From: Marinobacter sediminum
GTDB lineage: Bacteria; Pseudomonadota; Gammaproteobacteria; Pseudomonadales; Oleiphilaceae
Assembly: GCF_016820575.1 (NCBI RefSeq)
Contig: NZ_JAEMQH010000003.1
Coordinates: forward strand, 363,528 to 427,527
Direction of reading: 5' to 3'
Length of the DNA: 64,000 nucleotides
The notes beneath the pieces were generated by a model. It did not search any database and was not told the origin of the DNA. It saw only the letters and a program-made list of their open reading frames with translations. Position numbers and translations under genes: made by a program. This document shows, one piece after another, positions 35,467 through 44,241 of the stretch (position 1 is its first letter; every line of letters starts with the position of its first letter).

Positions 35467-35976
35467 ATGACAGCCACGGATCAGGAACTGTTAGACGCCG
35501 GCGTAGGGCTTGGCGAACTGCTCAAGCGTCAGGGACGTATGATTGCCACGGCTGAGAGCTGTACCGGCGGCTGGGTCGCCAAGGCTTTGACCGACAAGGA
35601 TGGCTCATCCCGCTATGTACTGGGTGGTTTGGTGACCTACAGCAACGAGGCCAAGGAGGCATTGTTGGGGGTTACCCGGAAATCGCTGGATGAGCATGGC
35701 GCGGTCAGTGAGCCTGTGGTTCGGGAGATGGTGGCCGGCGCCCTGGCGGCTACCGGAGCTCAGGTGGCGGTCGCGATCAGCGGTGTGGCAGGGCCGGGCG
35801 GAGGCAGCGCGGAAAAACCTGTAGGCACGGTATGGTTTGCCTGGGGGTGCGATCCGGCGTCCACCGAAGCGGTGGTGAAACAGTTTGATGGCGACCGGGA
35901 CCAGGTTCGGCGACAGGCCGTACTCTTTGCCCTGAAGGGAGTTCAGGAGTACCTGGAGGGGCTGGAGTCGGCCTGA
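35467..35976 (+). CDS. pncC: Nicotinamide-nucleotide amidohydrolase (CinA C-terminal domain family)
   Basis: PncC deamidates nicotinamide mononucleotide to nicotinic acid mononucleotide in pyridine-nucleotide salvage. The 169-residue protein is the stand-alone CinA C-terminal domain: [16 protein letters not shown] (about 28-43), [17 protein letters not shown], and [21 protein letters not shown] (about 105-125). The start at 35467 has a perfect AAGGAGG five bases upstream, ruling out the ATG 15 bases earlier. It precedes recA by about 190 bases, the gene order seen in many gammaproteobacteria. Confidence 0.94.
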   Translation: MTATDQELLDAGVGLGELLKRQGRMIATAESCTGGWVAKALTDKDGSSRYVLGGLVTYSNEAKEALLGVTRKSLDEHGAVSEPVVREMVAGALAATGAQVAVAISGVAGPGGGSAEKPVGTVWFAWGCDPASTEAVVKQFDGDRDQVRRQAVLFALKGVQEYLEGLESA

Positions 35977-36021
35977 GACCGCGGCCCCGCAACGGGGTGG
36001 TTAGTTTCACTGAGGAAGGGG

Positions 36022-36067
36022 TTGGTCTACTCTTCCGGTTATGTTTTAATACTGTTCAAATATACAG
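36022..36067 (+). promoter_or_regulatory. recA promoter with LexA (SOS) box
   Basis: CTGTTCAAATATACAG (36052-36067) fits the LexA consensus CTGT-N8-ACAG exactly in the conserved half-sites. Just upstream, TTGGTC (36022-36027), a 17-bp spacer and TTTAAT (36045-36050) can serve as the promoter, putting the operator over the start of transcription. recA starts about 100 bases further on. Confidence 0.85.
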
Positions 36068-36164
36068 GGGATTTACAGTGTCTACTGTGTGAATTCCCGA
36101 CTCATTATTTCACGGCTGGTATTGAGCAGTTCCGGTCGTCATGGCGACAGAGGGTTTTGCACTG

Positions 36165-37211
36165 ATGGAAGACAACCGCAAGAAAGCACTTAACGCAGCA
36201 CTGGGCCAGATTGAGCGTCAGTTTGGTAAAGGCGCTGTGATGAAAATGGGCGATCAGCCCCGCGAGGCCATTCCTGCGGTTTCCACCGGTTCCCTGGGGC
36301 TGGACGTCGCCCTCGGCATTGGCGGCCTGCCTTACGGTCGTATCTGTGAAATCTACGGTCCTGAGAGTTCCGGTAAAACCACGTTGACCCTTCAGGTCAT
36401 CGCCGAAGCGCAGAAGCAGGGTAAGACCTGTGCGTTTGTGGACGCCGAGCACGCTCTGGATCCGGTTTACGCCGAGAAGCTGGGCGTAAACGTGGACGAT
36501 CTGCTGGTCTCCCAGCCGGACACCGGTGAGCAGGCGCTGGAAATTGCCGACATGCTGGTTCGCTCCAACGCGGTAGACGTGATTATTGTCGACTCCGTGG
36601 CCGCGCTGACGCCGAAAGCGGAAATTGAAGGCGAGATGGGTGACAGTCACGTTGGCTTGCAGGCCCGCCTGATGTCCCAGGCTCTTCGGAAGCTGACCGG
36701 TAACGTTAAGCACGCCAACTGCCTGATGATTTTCATCAACCAGATTCGTATGAAGATCGGCGTGATGTTTGGCAGCCCGGAAACCACCACCGGTGGTAAT
36801 GCACTGAAATTCTACTCGTCTGTACGCCTGGATATTCGTCGTATTGGCGCGGTGAAAGACGGTGACGAGGTTGTCGGTAACGAAACCCGTGTGAAAGTGG
36901 TGAAGAACAAGGTTTCTCCGCCGTTCCGTCAGGCCGAGTTCCAGATCATGTACGGCAAGGGCATCTACCACATGGCCGAAGTGCTCGACATGGGTGTGAA
37001 AGAAGGCTTCGTAGACAAGTCTGGCGCCTGGTACGCGTACAACGGCGACAAGATCGGCCAGGGCAAGGCCAACGCCTGCAAGTTCCTGGAAGAGAACATG
37101 GACATGGCGACTGAAATCGAAGCCAAGGTCCGTGACAAGCTGATGCCGAAGCCCGAGAAGAAAGAGAAGGCGGCCGAGGCAGAGACTGAAGCTAACGGTG
37201 AGCTGCTTTAA
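36165..37211 (+). CDS. recA: Recombinase RecA
   Basis: RecA forms filaments on single-stranded DNA for homologous recombination and activates LexA self-cleavage. Initiation at 36165 ([17 protein letters not shown]) gives 348 residues and matches the family; an ATG at 36141 adds eight unmatched residues. The Walker A motif GPESSGKTT, the MAW motif, Walker [14 protein letters not shown] loop L1 ([12 protein letters not shown]) and loop L2 ([19 protein letters not shown]) are complete. The tail is acidic and lysine-rich, as usual. A LexA box lies upstream. recX, the frequent next gene, is absent: a flavodoxin-fold reductase follows after 46 bases. Confidence 0.98.
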   Translation: MEDNRKKALNAALGQIERQFGKGAVMKMGDQPREAIPAVSTGSLGLDVALGIGGLPYGRICEIYGPESSGKTTLTLQVIAEAQKQGKTCAFVDAEHALDPVYAEKLGVNVDDLLVSQPDTGEQALEIADMLVRSNAVDVIIVDSVAALTPKAEIEGEMGDSHVGLQARLMSQALRKLTGNVKHANCLMIFINQIRMKIGVMFGSPETTTGGNALKFYSSVRLDIRRIGAVKDGDEVVGNETRVKVVKNKVSPPFRQAEFQIMYGKGIYHMAEVLDMGVKEGFVDKSGAWYAYNGDKIGQGKANACKFLEENMDMATEIEAKVRDKLMPKPEKKEKAAEAETEANGELL

Positions 37212-37257
37212 CTGAGTTAACCGAAATTGGTGCTTTAACCAAGATCAGGGGAGGGCA

Positions 37258-37728
37258 ATGGCTGACACAAAGCGACTGCTGATTGTTGCCCATGCGCCCT
37301 CCCCGAACACCCTAAAACTTCGTGAGGCGGTGCTACAGGGTGCCAGCCACGACGATATCGAGAATGTCGAAGTGACGGTTCGTGCGCCACTGGAGGCCGG
37401 CCCGGAGGATGTGCTCGCCTGCGATGCCATCATCTTGGGCACCACGGAAAACCTCGGCTATATGAGCGGGGCGTTGAAAGATTTCTTCGACCGCAGCTAC
37501 TACCCCTGTCTTGAGAAAACCCAGGGCTTGCCCTTTGCCTACTATATCCGCGCCGGCCACGACGGCACCGGAACCCACCGTGCCATCGAGAGCATCACCA
37601 CGGGTCTGCGCTGGCGGCGCATTCAGGATCCGTTGATCTGCCGTGGTGAATTCCAGGATGGTTTCGAGGATCAGTGTCAGGAGCTTGGGCTATACGTGGC
37701 GGCCAGTCTCGATGCGGGGCTCATCTAG
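37258..37728 (+). CDS. Flavodoxin-fold NAD(P)H-dependent reductase family protein
   Basis: The 156-residue protein has a flavodoxin-like Rossmann fold with an N-terminal phosphate loop LLIVAHAPSPNTLKLREAV and an aromatic-rich flavin site TENLGYMSGALKDFFDRSYY. The C-terminal half (YYIRAGHDGTGTHRAIESITTGL) resembles NADPH-dependent FMN reductases. The substrate is unknown. AGGGGAGGG gives a strong ribosome-binding site. Close spacing after recA allows cotranscription, so it could be part of the SOS-induced transcript; this is only inferred. Confidence 0.82.
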   Translation: MADTKRLLIVAHAPSPNTLKLREAVLQGASHDDIENVEVTVRAPLEAGPEDVLACDAIILGTTENLGYMSGALKDFFDRSYYPCLEKTQGLPFAYYIRAGHDGTGTHRAIESITTGLRWRRIQDPLICRGEFQDGFEDQCQELGLYVAASLDAGLI

Positions 37729-37750
37729 CCAGATTAGTTAAATGAGGCTG

Positions 37751-38128
37751 CTAGCTGGCAAACCGGCTGTAAAGTCCTTCAATCCGGGACAAGGCATTGT
37801 CCACGGTGCGTGAATAGCCTTTCTTGTCCAGGCAGTAACTGAATTGCACGCTGACCCGGTACCCCGTTTGAAACGGCTGACAGTCCACCACTTTGGCACC
37901 AACCCGGGATTCCCGGATGTATTTGCCGGCGAAGTCCATGAACAGCCGCGCACCGGTCTCCACCGGTCTCGGGCAGAGCACGGCCATGCCGTAGCGGTTC
38001 AGGTCGAGACAGGTCACGGGGGTTGTTTGCTTGCCCCGGCCAAAAAAGCCGCGCTCCCTTAAATGAACCTGAAGGCAAGATGCTGGATAGCGATCTTTGA
38101 TTCTGCGATCTGTTGAATCACTCGTCAT
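37751..38128 (-). CDS. PilZ-domain protein (cyclic di-GMP receptor candidate)
   Basis: The 125-residue protein appears to be a single PilZ domain. The N-terminal arginine motif RRIKDR (RxxxR) is present, followed by the second motif in degenerate form, DLNRYGMAV where the consensus is D/NxSxxG: asparagine replaces serine. The strand pattern continues through RLFMDFAGKYIRESRVGAKVVDC. Binding of cyclic di-GMP is plausible, given the arginines, but not certain. The start at 38128 has only a weak ribosome-binding site; the frame is open another 76 codons upstream without domain similarity. It is convergent with the flavodoxin-fold gene. A diguanylate cyclase is encoded at 4493 in the same window. 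Confidence 0.7.
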   Translation of the reverse strand: MTSDSTDRRIKDRYPASCLQVHLRERGFFGRGKQTTPVTCLDLNRYGMAVLCPRPVETGARLFMDFAGKYIRESRVGAKVVDCQPFQTGYRVSVQFSYCLDKKGYSRTVDNALSRIEGLYSRFAS

Positions 38129-38374
38129 AGAAAGGCGTCCATTGCGTGTCTTGTCTTTGTTATCGGCCGGATAACCACTGCGTGAGGATAACCGGGAAGG
38201 GAAGTTTAGTTCCGGTGCGGCTGCCTGAAAAATGACCGATTGCAAAACTGTGAACTGGGTGGCACTTCGGTAAGGGCGTGCCATGGCAACAGAAATCTTT
38301 TGCACACACGCGACAGGGGCTGCTCCAGAATCTACAATGACCGGCCATTGATTCAACCGTTACAGGACCGCACC

Positions 38375-40783
38375 TTGAAGTCACTGTCTCTGCACCAGCT
38401 GTACAAAGCCTGTGTTCTGAAAGATTTACCGTTTAAAACGACCCGGCAATTAAAGCCCCTCGCCGAGATTGTCGGGCAGAATCGGGCCCAGGAAGCCGTG
38501 CGTTTTGCGCTCGCCATGCCCCACGGTGGTTACAACGTCTACGCCGTCGGACGGAACGGGCTGGGTAAGCGGACCATGATGCTGCGTTACCTTGAGCATC
38601 ATGTGGACACCAAGCAGAAGAGTCACGACTGGTGCTACGTGGCAAACTTTGAGGAGCCCCGGGTTCCCCGCCTGCTGCAGTTGCCTGCCGGAAAAGGCAC
38701 CCAGCTGAAGCAGGATATGGAAAAGCTGATGGCCCGGTTGGTCAAGGTAATTCCGCAAACCTTCGACAGCGACAGCTTCCTTGAGCGTTCGGAGCAGCTC
38801 AAGAACGAGTACGCCAAGATGCAGGAGGATGAGCTGGAAAAAGTGGCGGCTCAGGCCAGGCGCAAGAAGGTCAGCCTGACGGTATCAACGCCCGGTGGCT
38901 ATCGCCTGGTGGCGATGAATGGCGAGGAACCTCACACCGCGGAGTCGTTTCAGGCGCTGACCGATGCGCAGCGCGACAAGTTTGAGGATTCCATTAACCG
39001 GCTCGAAAAGAAGCTGCGGGCGGCCCTGCGCAAGCTGGCGGACTGGGAGCAGGAGTATGCAGACAAACAGCAGGCCCTGAATACCGAAACGCTGGAAGGT
39101 ATTTCCGGCCATCAGATCGACGAGCTGAAAGAGAAATACAGTGATCTGCCGGATGTGGTGTCGTTTTTTGAAGCGGTGCGCAAGGATCTGGCTGAAAACC
39201 TGGACATCTTCCTGGATGACGACGACGAACAGGCGGCCATCGCCTATGCCTCCCTCGACAAAAAGATGCCCCGTCGTTACCTGGTGAACACGTTGGTACA
39301 CCAGAAAACCAATGAAGTGCCGGTGGTGGTGGAAGACAATCCCAACTACCACAACCTGTTTGGCTACGTGGAAAACGTCACCTACAAGGGCACGGTGTTT
39401 ACCGACTTCTCCCTGATCCGGCCTGGCAGCCTGCACCGTGCCAACGGCGGCTATCTGCTGATGGACGCGATCAAGGTGCTGGAGCAGCCCTACGTCTGGG
39501 ATGGCCTGAAGCGGGCGCTGCGTTCCAAGTCCATCCAGATCAACTCCCTGGAGCGGGAACTGACCCTGTCCGGCACTATTTCCATTGAGCCGGAGCCGGT
39601 TCCCCTGGATGTTAAAATCGTTCTGTTCGGTGACCGTGAGACCTGGATGCTGCTGCAAGAGTACGATTCCGAATTTGCAGAGCTGTTCCGGATTACCGCT
39701 GATTTTGAAAACGAAATGTACCGGTCGGACGACAGTCAGCTGCTGTACGCCAAGTTCATTGCCAGTCTGGTCAGCGAGAAAGACCTTCTGCATTGCTCCA
39801 ATAAGGCTGTTGCCCGGGTGATTGAGCACAGTGCCCGTATGGCCGAGCATCAGGACCGTTTGTCCCTGCACGCGGCCGATATCGCCAATTTGCTGCGGGA
39901 ATCCGATTATTGGGCCCGCCAGGCCGGTGCCAAGCTCATTCAGGACACCCACGTTGAGCGGGCCCTGGAAAGCGCGAAATACCGCAGTAGCCGTATTCGC
40001 GACCAGTTCTACGATTCCATTCGCGATGGCTCAACGTTGGTGACCACTCACGGCACCTGTGTCGGCCAGGTTAATGCGCTCTCCGTGCTGTCGACTGGCG
40101 GTTTCGAGTTCGGCTTGTCCAACCGTGTCACCGCGACCTGCTACTATGGAGATGGCGCGGTGATGGATATCGAACGCGACGTCAAACTGGGCGGCAACAT
40201 TCACTCCAAGGGCGTGATGATCCTCAGCTCATGGTTGGCCTCGCACTTTGCGGTTACTGATCCCATGCATCTGTCTGCCAGTCTGACGTTTGAGCAGAAC
40301 TATGGCGAGGTGGATGGCGACAGTGCTTCCCTGGCAGAACTCTGCGCCCTGATTTCGTCGTTGGCGGAGATTCCGGTACGTCAGGATCTGGCCATTACCG
40401 GATCGGTTAACCAGTTTGGAGAGGTGCAGCCAATAGGCGGCGTAAACGAGAAAGTAGAGGGCTTCTATACCACCTGCCAGCTCAAGGATGGCCTGACCGG
40501 CACCCAGGGCGTGATTGTGCCTAGCACCAACGTTCAGAACCTGATGCTGGACAGCGAAGTGGTTCAGGCCGTGCGGGAGGGTAAGTTTGCGGTGTACGCC
40601 GTCAGCCGTCTGGAAGAGGCGGTGACCTTGCTGCTGGGCAGGCCTGCGGGTAAAGCCGACGACAAGGGCCGGTACCCGAAACAGAGCGTTTTTGGCATTA
40701 TCCAACAACGGCTCGAGAAAATGCGCGAACATGAGCGCCAGGAGCACAACCGTGATGACCACAAAGATCCGTCAATTCACTGA
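38375..40783 (+). CDS. Lon-like protease with divergent AAA domain (AAA_32 family)
   Basis: This 802-residue cytoplasmic protein joins an N-terminal AAA-like domain to a C-terminal Lon protease domain. The Ser-Lys dyad is intact: Ser650 in EVDGDSASLAE and Lys693 in IGGVNEKVEGF, separated by 43 residues as in E. coli Lon. The ATPase part is degenerate: the P-loop reads GRNGLGKRT with Arg after the lysine, and Walker B reads LLMDA instead of DE. A long coiled-coil insertion lies at about 150-290. Initiation at TTG 38375 with AGGA upstream fits the family start; no ATG is available nearby. It lacks the LAN substrate-binding domain of true Lon. A response regulator gene follows after 39 bases. 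Confidence 0.87.
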   Translation: MKSLSLHQLYKACVLKDLPFKTTRQLKPLAEIVGQNRAQEAVRFALAMPHGGYNVYAVGRNGLGKRTMMLRYLEHHVDTKQKSHDWCYVANFEEPRVPRLLQLPAGKGTQLKQDMEKLMARLVKVIPQTFDSDSFLERSEQLKNEYAKMQEDELEKVAAQARRKKVSLTVSTPGGYRLVAMNGEEPHTAESFQALTDAQRDKFEDSINRLEKKLRAALRKLADWEQEYADKQQALNTETLEGISGHQIDELKEKYSDLPDVVSFFEAVRKDLAENLDIFLDDDDEQAAIAYASLDKKMPRRYLVNTLVHQKTNEVPVVVEDNPNYHNLFGYVENVTYKGTVFTDFSLIRPGSLHRANGGYLLMDAIKVLEQPYVWDGLKRALRSKSIQINSLERELTLSGTISIEPEPVPLDVKIVLFGDRETWMLLQEYDSEFAELFRITADFENEMYRSDDSQLLYAKFIASLVSEKDLLHCSNKAVARVIEHSARMAEHQDRLSLHAADIANLLRESDYWARQAGAKLIQDTHVERALESAKYRSSRIRDQFYDSIRDGSTLVTTHGTCVGQVNALSVLSTGGFEFGLSNRVTATCYYGDGAVMDIERDVKLGGNIHSKGVMILSSWLASHFAVTDPMHLSASLTFEQNYGEVDGDSASLAELCALISSLAEIPVRQDLAITGSVNQFGEVQPIGGVNEKVEGFYTTCQLKDGLTGTQGVIVPSTNVQNLMLDSEVVQAVREGKFAVYAVSRLEEAVTLLLGRPAGKADDKGRYPKQSVFGIIQQRLEKMREHERQEHNRDDHKDPSIH

Positions 40784-40822
40784 CCGGACATCATAAGAAA
40801 ACGGACAGGAGAGAACACACAG

Positions 40823-41449
40823 ATGACTGATATCCAGCAGACCGTATACGTAGTAGAGGATGATGAGGCGGTTCGTGATTCACTGGAACTGCTGCTGAAA
40901 TCCGACGGCAAGCCGGTTCAGACCTTTGAGAGCGCCACCAGCTTTCTCAAGGAGTATTCCGAAAAGATGGCTGGCTGCATCGTGCTGGATATCCGCATGC
41001 CCGGCATGGACGGCATGGAATTGCAGAAGAAGCTGAACGACAAGCATTCAATTCTGCCCATCATCTTCGTAACCGGCCACGGCGATGTGCCCATGGCGGT
41101 GGATGCCATGAAAGAGGGTGCGGTTGATTTTATCCAGAAGCCGTACCGGGAAGAGGCGCTGCTGGAGAAAATCGAAGCGGCACTGGCGCAGGATCTTGAG
41201 CAGCGCAAGACCCTGGGCGAAAAGCAGGAAATCATTCGCCGGGTGAAAAGCCTGACCCCCCGCGAGCATGAAATCATGGATCGGATGATCGCCGGGCAAG
41301 CGAACAAGGTGATTGCGATCGAGCTGGAGATCAGCCAGCGCACGGTGGAGATCCACCGTTCCCGGGTCATGCACAAAATGGGTACCCATTCACTTGCGCA
41401 TCTGGTTCGTATGGTCTTGTCCGTAAAGGACCTTATCGACGCCCGTTGA
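40823..41449 (+). CDS. FixJ-type two-component response regulator
   Basis: The 208-residue regulator has a receiver domain (1-120) with phospho-acceptor Asp56 (IVLDIRMPGMDG), Thr in FVTGHGD and Lys in IQKPYREE, and a LuxR/NarL-type helix-turn-helix (about 140-205: LTPREHEIMDRMIAGQANKVIAIELEISQRTVEIHRSRVMHKM). The linker and HTH match the FixJ/NodW/TtrR group. It sits 45 bases before a histidine kinase gene, its obvious partner, and behind the Lon-like protease gene. The signal and target genes are unknown; FixJ relatives often control respiration or alcohol oxidation. Confidence 0.93.
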   Translation: MTDIQQTVYVVEDDEAVRDSLELLLKSDGKPVQTFESATSFLKEYSEKMAGCIVLDIRMPGMDGMELQKKLNDKHSILPIIFVTGHGDVPMAVDAMKEGAVDFIQKPYREEALLEKIEAALAQDLEQRKTLGEKQEIIRRVKSLTPREHEIMDRMIAGQANKVIAIELEISQRTVEIHRSRVMHKMGTHSLAHLVRMVLSVKDLIDAR

Positions 41450-41494
41450 TCCAGGCGGCATCATACGGAGACGTTTTTAACCGGCTCCCTTTAT

Positions 41495-43084
41495 ATGACT
41501 GAAGTTGTCAGTGAGAACTCGGAGGTGACGGTTCTGCTTGTGGATGACAATCCGCAGAACCTCAAGGTCCTCTATGAGACCCTGAAGGATAAAGGCTATC
41601 GCCTGCTGATCGCCAACGAGGGCCAGAAGGCACTGGACCTCGCCCACCGGCATCAGCCCGAAGTGATCCTGCTGGATATCATGATGCCCGACATGGACGG
41701 CTATGAGGTGTGTGAACGTCTCAAGGCGGACCAAGAGACCGCTGACTGTGCGGTTGTGTTTCTGTCGGCGCTGGATGACCTGCAGGCCAAGGTGAAGGGC
41801 TTCTCGCTGGGTGGTGCCGATTACATCTCCAAGCCATTCCAGTCCCTTGAGGTGATTGCTCGGGTAAAGACCCACGCCCGCGTCATCCGCCTTGAGCGCG
41901 AGCTTCAGGCGCGAAACCGGGAGCTTCAGGGTGATCAAGCCCGGATTCTGAACTCAATCAGCGAAGGCATCTACGGCCTGGACGAGAATGGCATCATTGA
42001 GTTTGCCAACCCGGCCGCAGCGCAGATCATGGGGTGCCCGGTTGATGAGCTGATCGGCCGGAATTTCTTCGAGACCCATTTTGCTACTTGCCAGGAAGGC
42101 CAGGACGGCTTGCCTGGTCATACCACCTGCAGTCAGGGCGTGGCTGAAAACCAGCGCAACATCCGGATGCTGCGTATGGACGGCAGCGGTTTCCCCGCCC
42201 AGTACCGGTCTACACCCAAACTGGATAACGGCGAGCTGCACGGTGCCGTGGTGGTGTTCGATGACATTACCGCCGAGCTCCAGAGTGAGGCCGCGCTGGA
42301 AGAAGCGCGGGCGCTGGTGCAGGAGCAGCGAGATCAGCTGGCTCATGCTTCTCGTCTGACCACCATGGGTGAGATGGCAGCCGGTTTTGCCCATGAAGTG
42401 AATCAGCCTCTCACGGCGATCACCAATTACGCCCGTGTATCCAAGCGCATGATGGCCAAGGAAGAGCCGGATCTGGGGCTGCTGGGTGAAACCCTGGATA
42501 AGATTGAAGCCCAGTCACACCGCGCCAGTGAAATCATTCGCCGCATCCGTCGATTCATGAAAAAGCCGGCCACGGGCAAGGAAGTTATCTCGGTACCGAC
42601 GCTGCTCGAGGATACTCGCCAGTTTGCCGAAGTGGATATGCGCAATAACGAGGGGGGCATTGATCTGTCAGTCCCGGACGATCTGCCCGATGTGACCGCT
42701 GATCCGATCCAGGTTCAGCAGGTTGCTCTCAACCTGATCCGAAATGCCCTTGAGGCCACCCGAAGCGCCGACGCTTCGATTCCGGTTCGGGTGAGTGCTG
42801 AGCTGCTGGGTTCCAGCTGTGTCCGGGTGCAGGTGCGGGATCACGGTATTGGTCTGCCGGACGACGCCGAGGACAAGTTATTCCTGCCGTTCTACACCAC
42901 CAAGGACGAAGGCATGGGGATCGGCCTGGCAACCTGTCGGTCGCTGATTCAGGCTCAGGGCGGCGATATCGGCTTTGAGCGTCCAGAAGGTGGCGGCGCC
43001 TGTTTCTATTTCACCTTGCCGGTCGCAGGCTCCTCAGGAGCACCCTGTGCCCCCGAGCAGTCGTCAGGATTCGAGCAAGACTGA
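41495..43084 (+). CDS. REC-PAS-histidine kinase (receiver domain first)
   Basis: This 529-residue soluble sensor has an N-terminal receiver (about 10-125, Asp61 in ILLDIMMPDMDG), a short coiled coil, a PAS domain (about 148-262) and a HisKA/HATPase core with His300 (MAAGFAHEVNQPLTAI), N box NLIRNALEA, and G boxes DHGIGLPDD and EGMGIGLATCRSL. There are no membrane segments. Having the receiver in front of the kinase is unlike classical hybrid kinases and suggests that another kinase, or a phosphorelay, modulates activity. The PAS domain contains cysteines (CQEG, TTCSQG) that could sense redox state. It pairs with the FixJ-type regulator just upstream. Confidence 0.92.
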   Translation: MTEVVSENSEVTVLLVDDNPQNLKVLYETLKDKGYRLLIANEGQKALDLAHRHQPEVILLDIMMPDMDGYEVCERLKADQETADCAVVFLSALDDLQAKVKGFSLGGADYISKPFQSLEVIARVKTHARVIRLERELQARNRELQGDQARILNSISEGIYGLDENGIIEFANPAAAQIMGCPVDELIGRNFFETHFATCQEGQDGLPGHTTCSQGVAENQRNIRMLRMDGSGFPAQYRSTPKLDNGELHGAVVVFDDITAELQSEAALEEARALVQEQRDQLAHASRLTTMGEMAAGFAHEVNQPLTAITNYARVSKRMMAKEEPDLGLLGETLDKIEAQSHRASEIIRRIRRFMKKPATGKEVISVPTLLEDTRQFAEVDMRNNEGGIDLSVPDDLPDVTADPIQVQQVALNLIRNALEATRSADASIPVRVSAELLGSSCVRVQVRDHGIGLPDDAEDKLFLPFYTTKDEGMGIGLATCRSLIQAQGGDIGFERPEGGGACFYFTLPVAGSSGAPCAPEQSSGFEQD

Positions 43085-43092
43085 CCCCGGCG

Positions 43093-43968
43093 TTACAGCC
43101 ATTCAATGTGGCCGCTTAGATGCGGCGCATTGCCCTGGGCATTCAGCAGTTGAAAGTCCCACCCGGATCCACCTGTCCGCCAGTTCAATTGCGCCGTTCC
43201 CGGAAGCAGTAATGGTTTCTTGAACTGGCAGCTGATCCTTACCGGGCCTGGTCGCCAGTCCTTTTGCTGTTCCAGTATGGCCAGCGCTCGGGCTTTACTC
43301 CACATACCGTGTGCAATAGCTTTGGGGAACCCGAAGGCCCGGGCAGACACTGCGTGCATGTGAATGGGGTTGCGGTCACCGGAGACGCCAGCGTATCGGC
43401 GCCCGGTCGGCTCCGGCGCGTTTATGCTGACGGTGTTGGGGTAGTGCTCAAGGTCCGGTGGCGGGGACTTCTTTGTAGTGGTGCTCTCGGTTTCCGATCC
43501 TCGGAACAGGTTTATGCTGGACTCCTCCCACACCAATTGCCCGGCCGAATACGCCTCGGTAATCAGGTCAAACTCCAGGCCCCGGCTGGTGGATTCCTGT
43601 GTGCCCAGGCGCACCCGCAGGTCCAGGATTTCGCCGCGCCCGATAGGTCGATGCTGGGTGATGGTGTTGCGCAAGTGCACGAGTCCCAACAGGGGTAAAG
43701 GAAAACGCTTGTCGGTCAGCAACTTCAGTTGCAGTGGAAAAGCCATAACATGGGGCCAGGTAGCGGGCACCCGGATACCAGGCTGGAAGCCGCAAACTGC
43801 TTCGTAACGAGTCAGGGTTTCGTTGTCGGTGCTGGCGCCAATCAGCTCGGCTGTCACTGAGGGCAGGGAAATGCCGCCTTTATCCTTGATTTTCTTCGGT
43901 GCCAGGGCTCTGGCGTAAAGGGGCAGCAGTCTCGGTGGCTTGCGGTAATAGATCAGGGGATCTGGCAT
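43093..43968 (-). CDS. MaoC-like hotdog dehydratase-family protein
   Basis: The 291-residue protein ends in a MaoC hotdog domain with the R-hydratase signature YAGVSGDRNPIHMHAVSARAFGFPKAIAHGM (catalytic Asp and His in GDRNPIH). The N-terminal half resembles a second, degenerate hotdog (FPLQLKLLTDKRFPLPLLGLVHLRNTI), as in double-hotdog 2-enoyl-CoA hydratases. It probably hydrates a 2-enoyl thioester in fatty-acid metabolism. Initiation at 43968 has AGGAG upstream. It is divergent from an AraC-type regulator, which likely controls it. Confidence 0.85.
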   Translation of the reverse strand: MPDPLIYYRKPPRLLPLYARALAPKKIKDKGGISLPSVTAELIGASTDNETLTRYEAVCGFQPGIRVPATWPHVMAFPLQLKLLTDKRFPLPLLGLVHLRNTITQHRPIGRGEILDLRVRLGTQESTSRGLEFDLITEAYSAGQLVWEESSINLFRGSETESTTTKKSPPPDLEHYPNTVSINAPEPTGRRYAGVSGDRNPIHMHAVSARAFGFPKAIAHGMWSKARALAILEQQKDWRPGPVRISCQFKKPLLLPGTAQLNWRTGGSGWDFQLLNAQGNAPHLSGHIEWL

Positions 43969-44241
43969 GTCGTTTTTCTCCTGGCTTGAATCGGGCCTCT
44001 TGAGTAAATTCGCATCTGATCGCATCTTTTCTAGCCACATGGGTACCAGTCCCTATTTTCATTCTGGTACAACTGTGCGTCCGTGGCCTGATATGCTCTA
44101 ATACCAGACATTAGCCTGCGAACATTTATATTACAGGTTTCAACTCTGGCAAACTCAGCCGGATCAGGCATTGACCCGGCATGCACGGCCGACTGTCCGG
44201 TGGGTCAAAGTGGTATTTGATAAATAATAAAGCGGGATCGT

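Noticed and set aside
35981..36003. CCCCG-CAA-CGGGG hairpin after pncC as a terminator
   Set aside because: Only five pairs and followed by TGGTTAGTTT; it may slow polymerase but cannot be supported as a terminator.
38885..39952. Minus-strand frame of 355 codons opposite the Lon-like protease
   Set aside because: Shadow of a GC-biased gene; no motif and no start signal.
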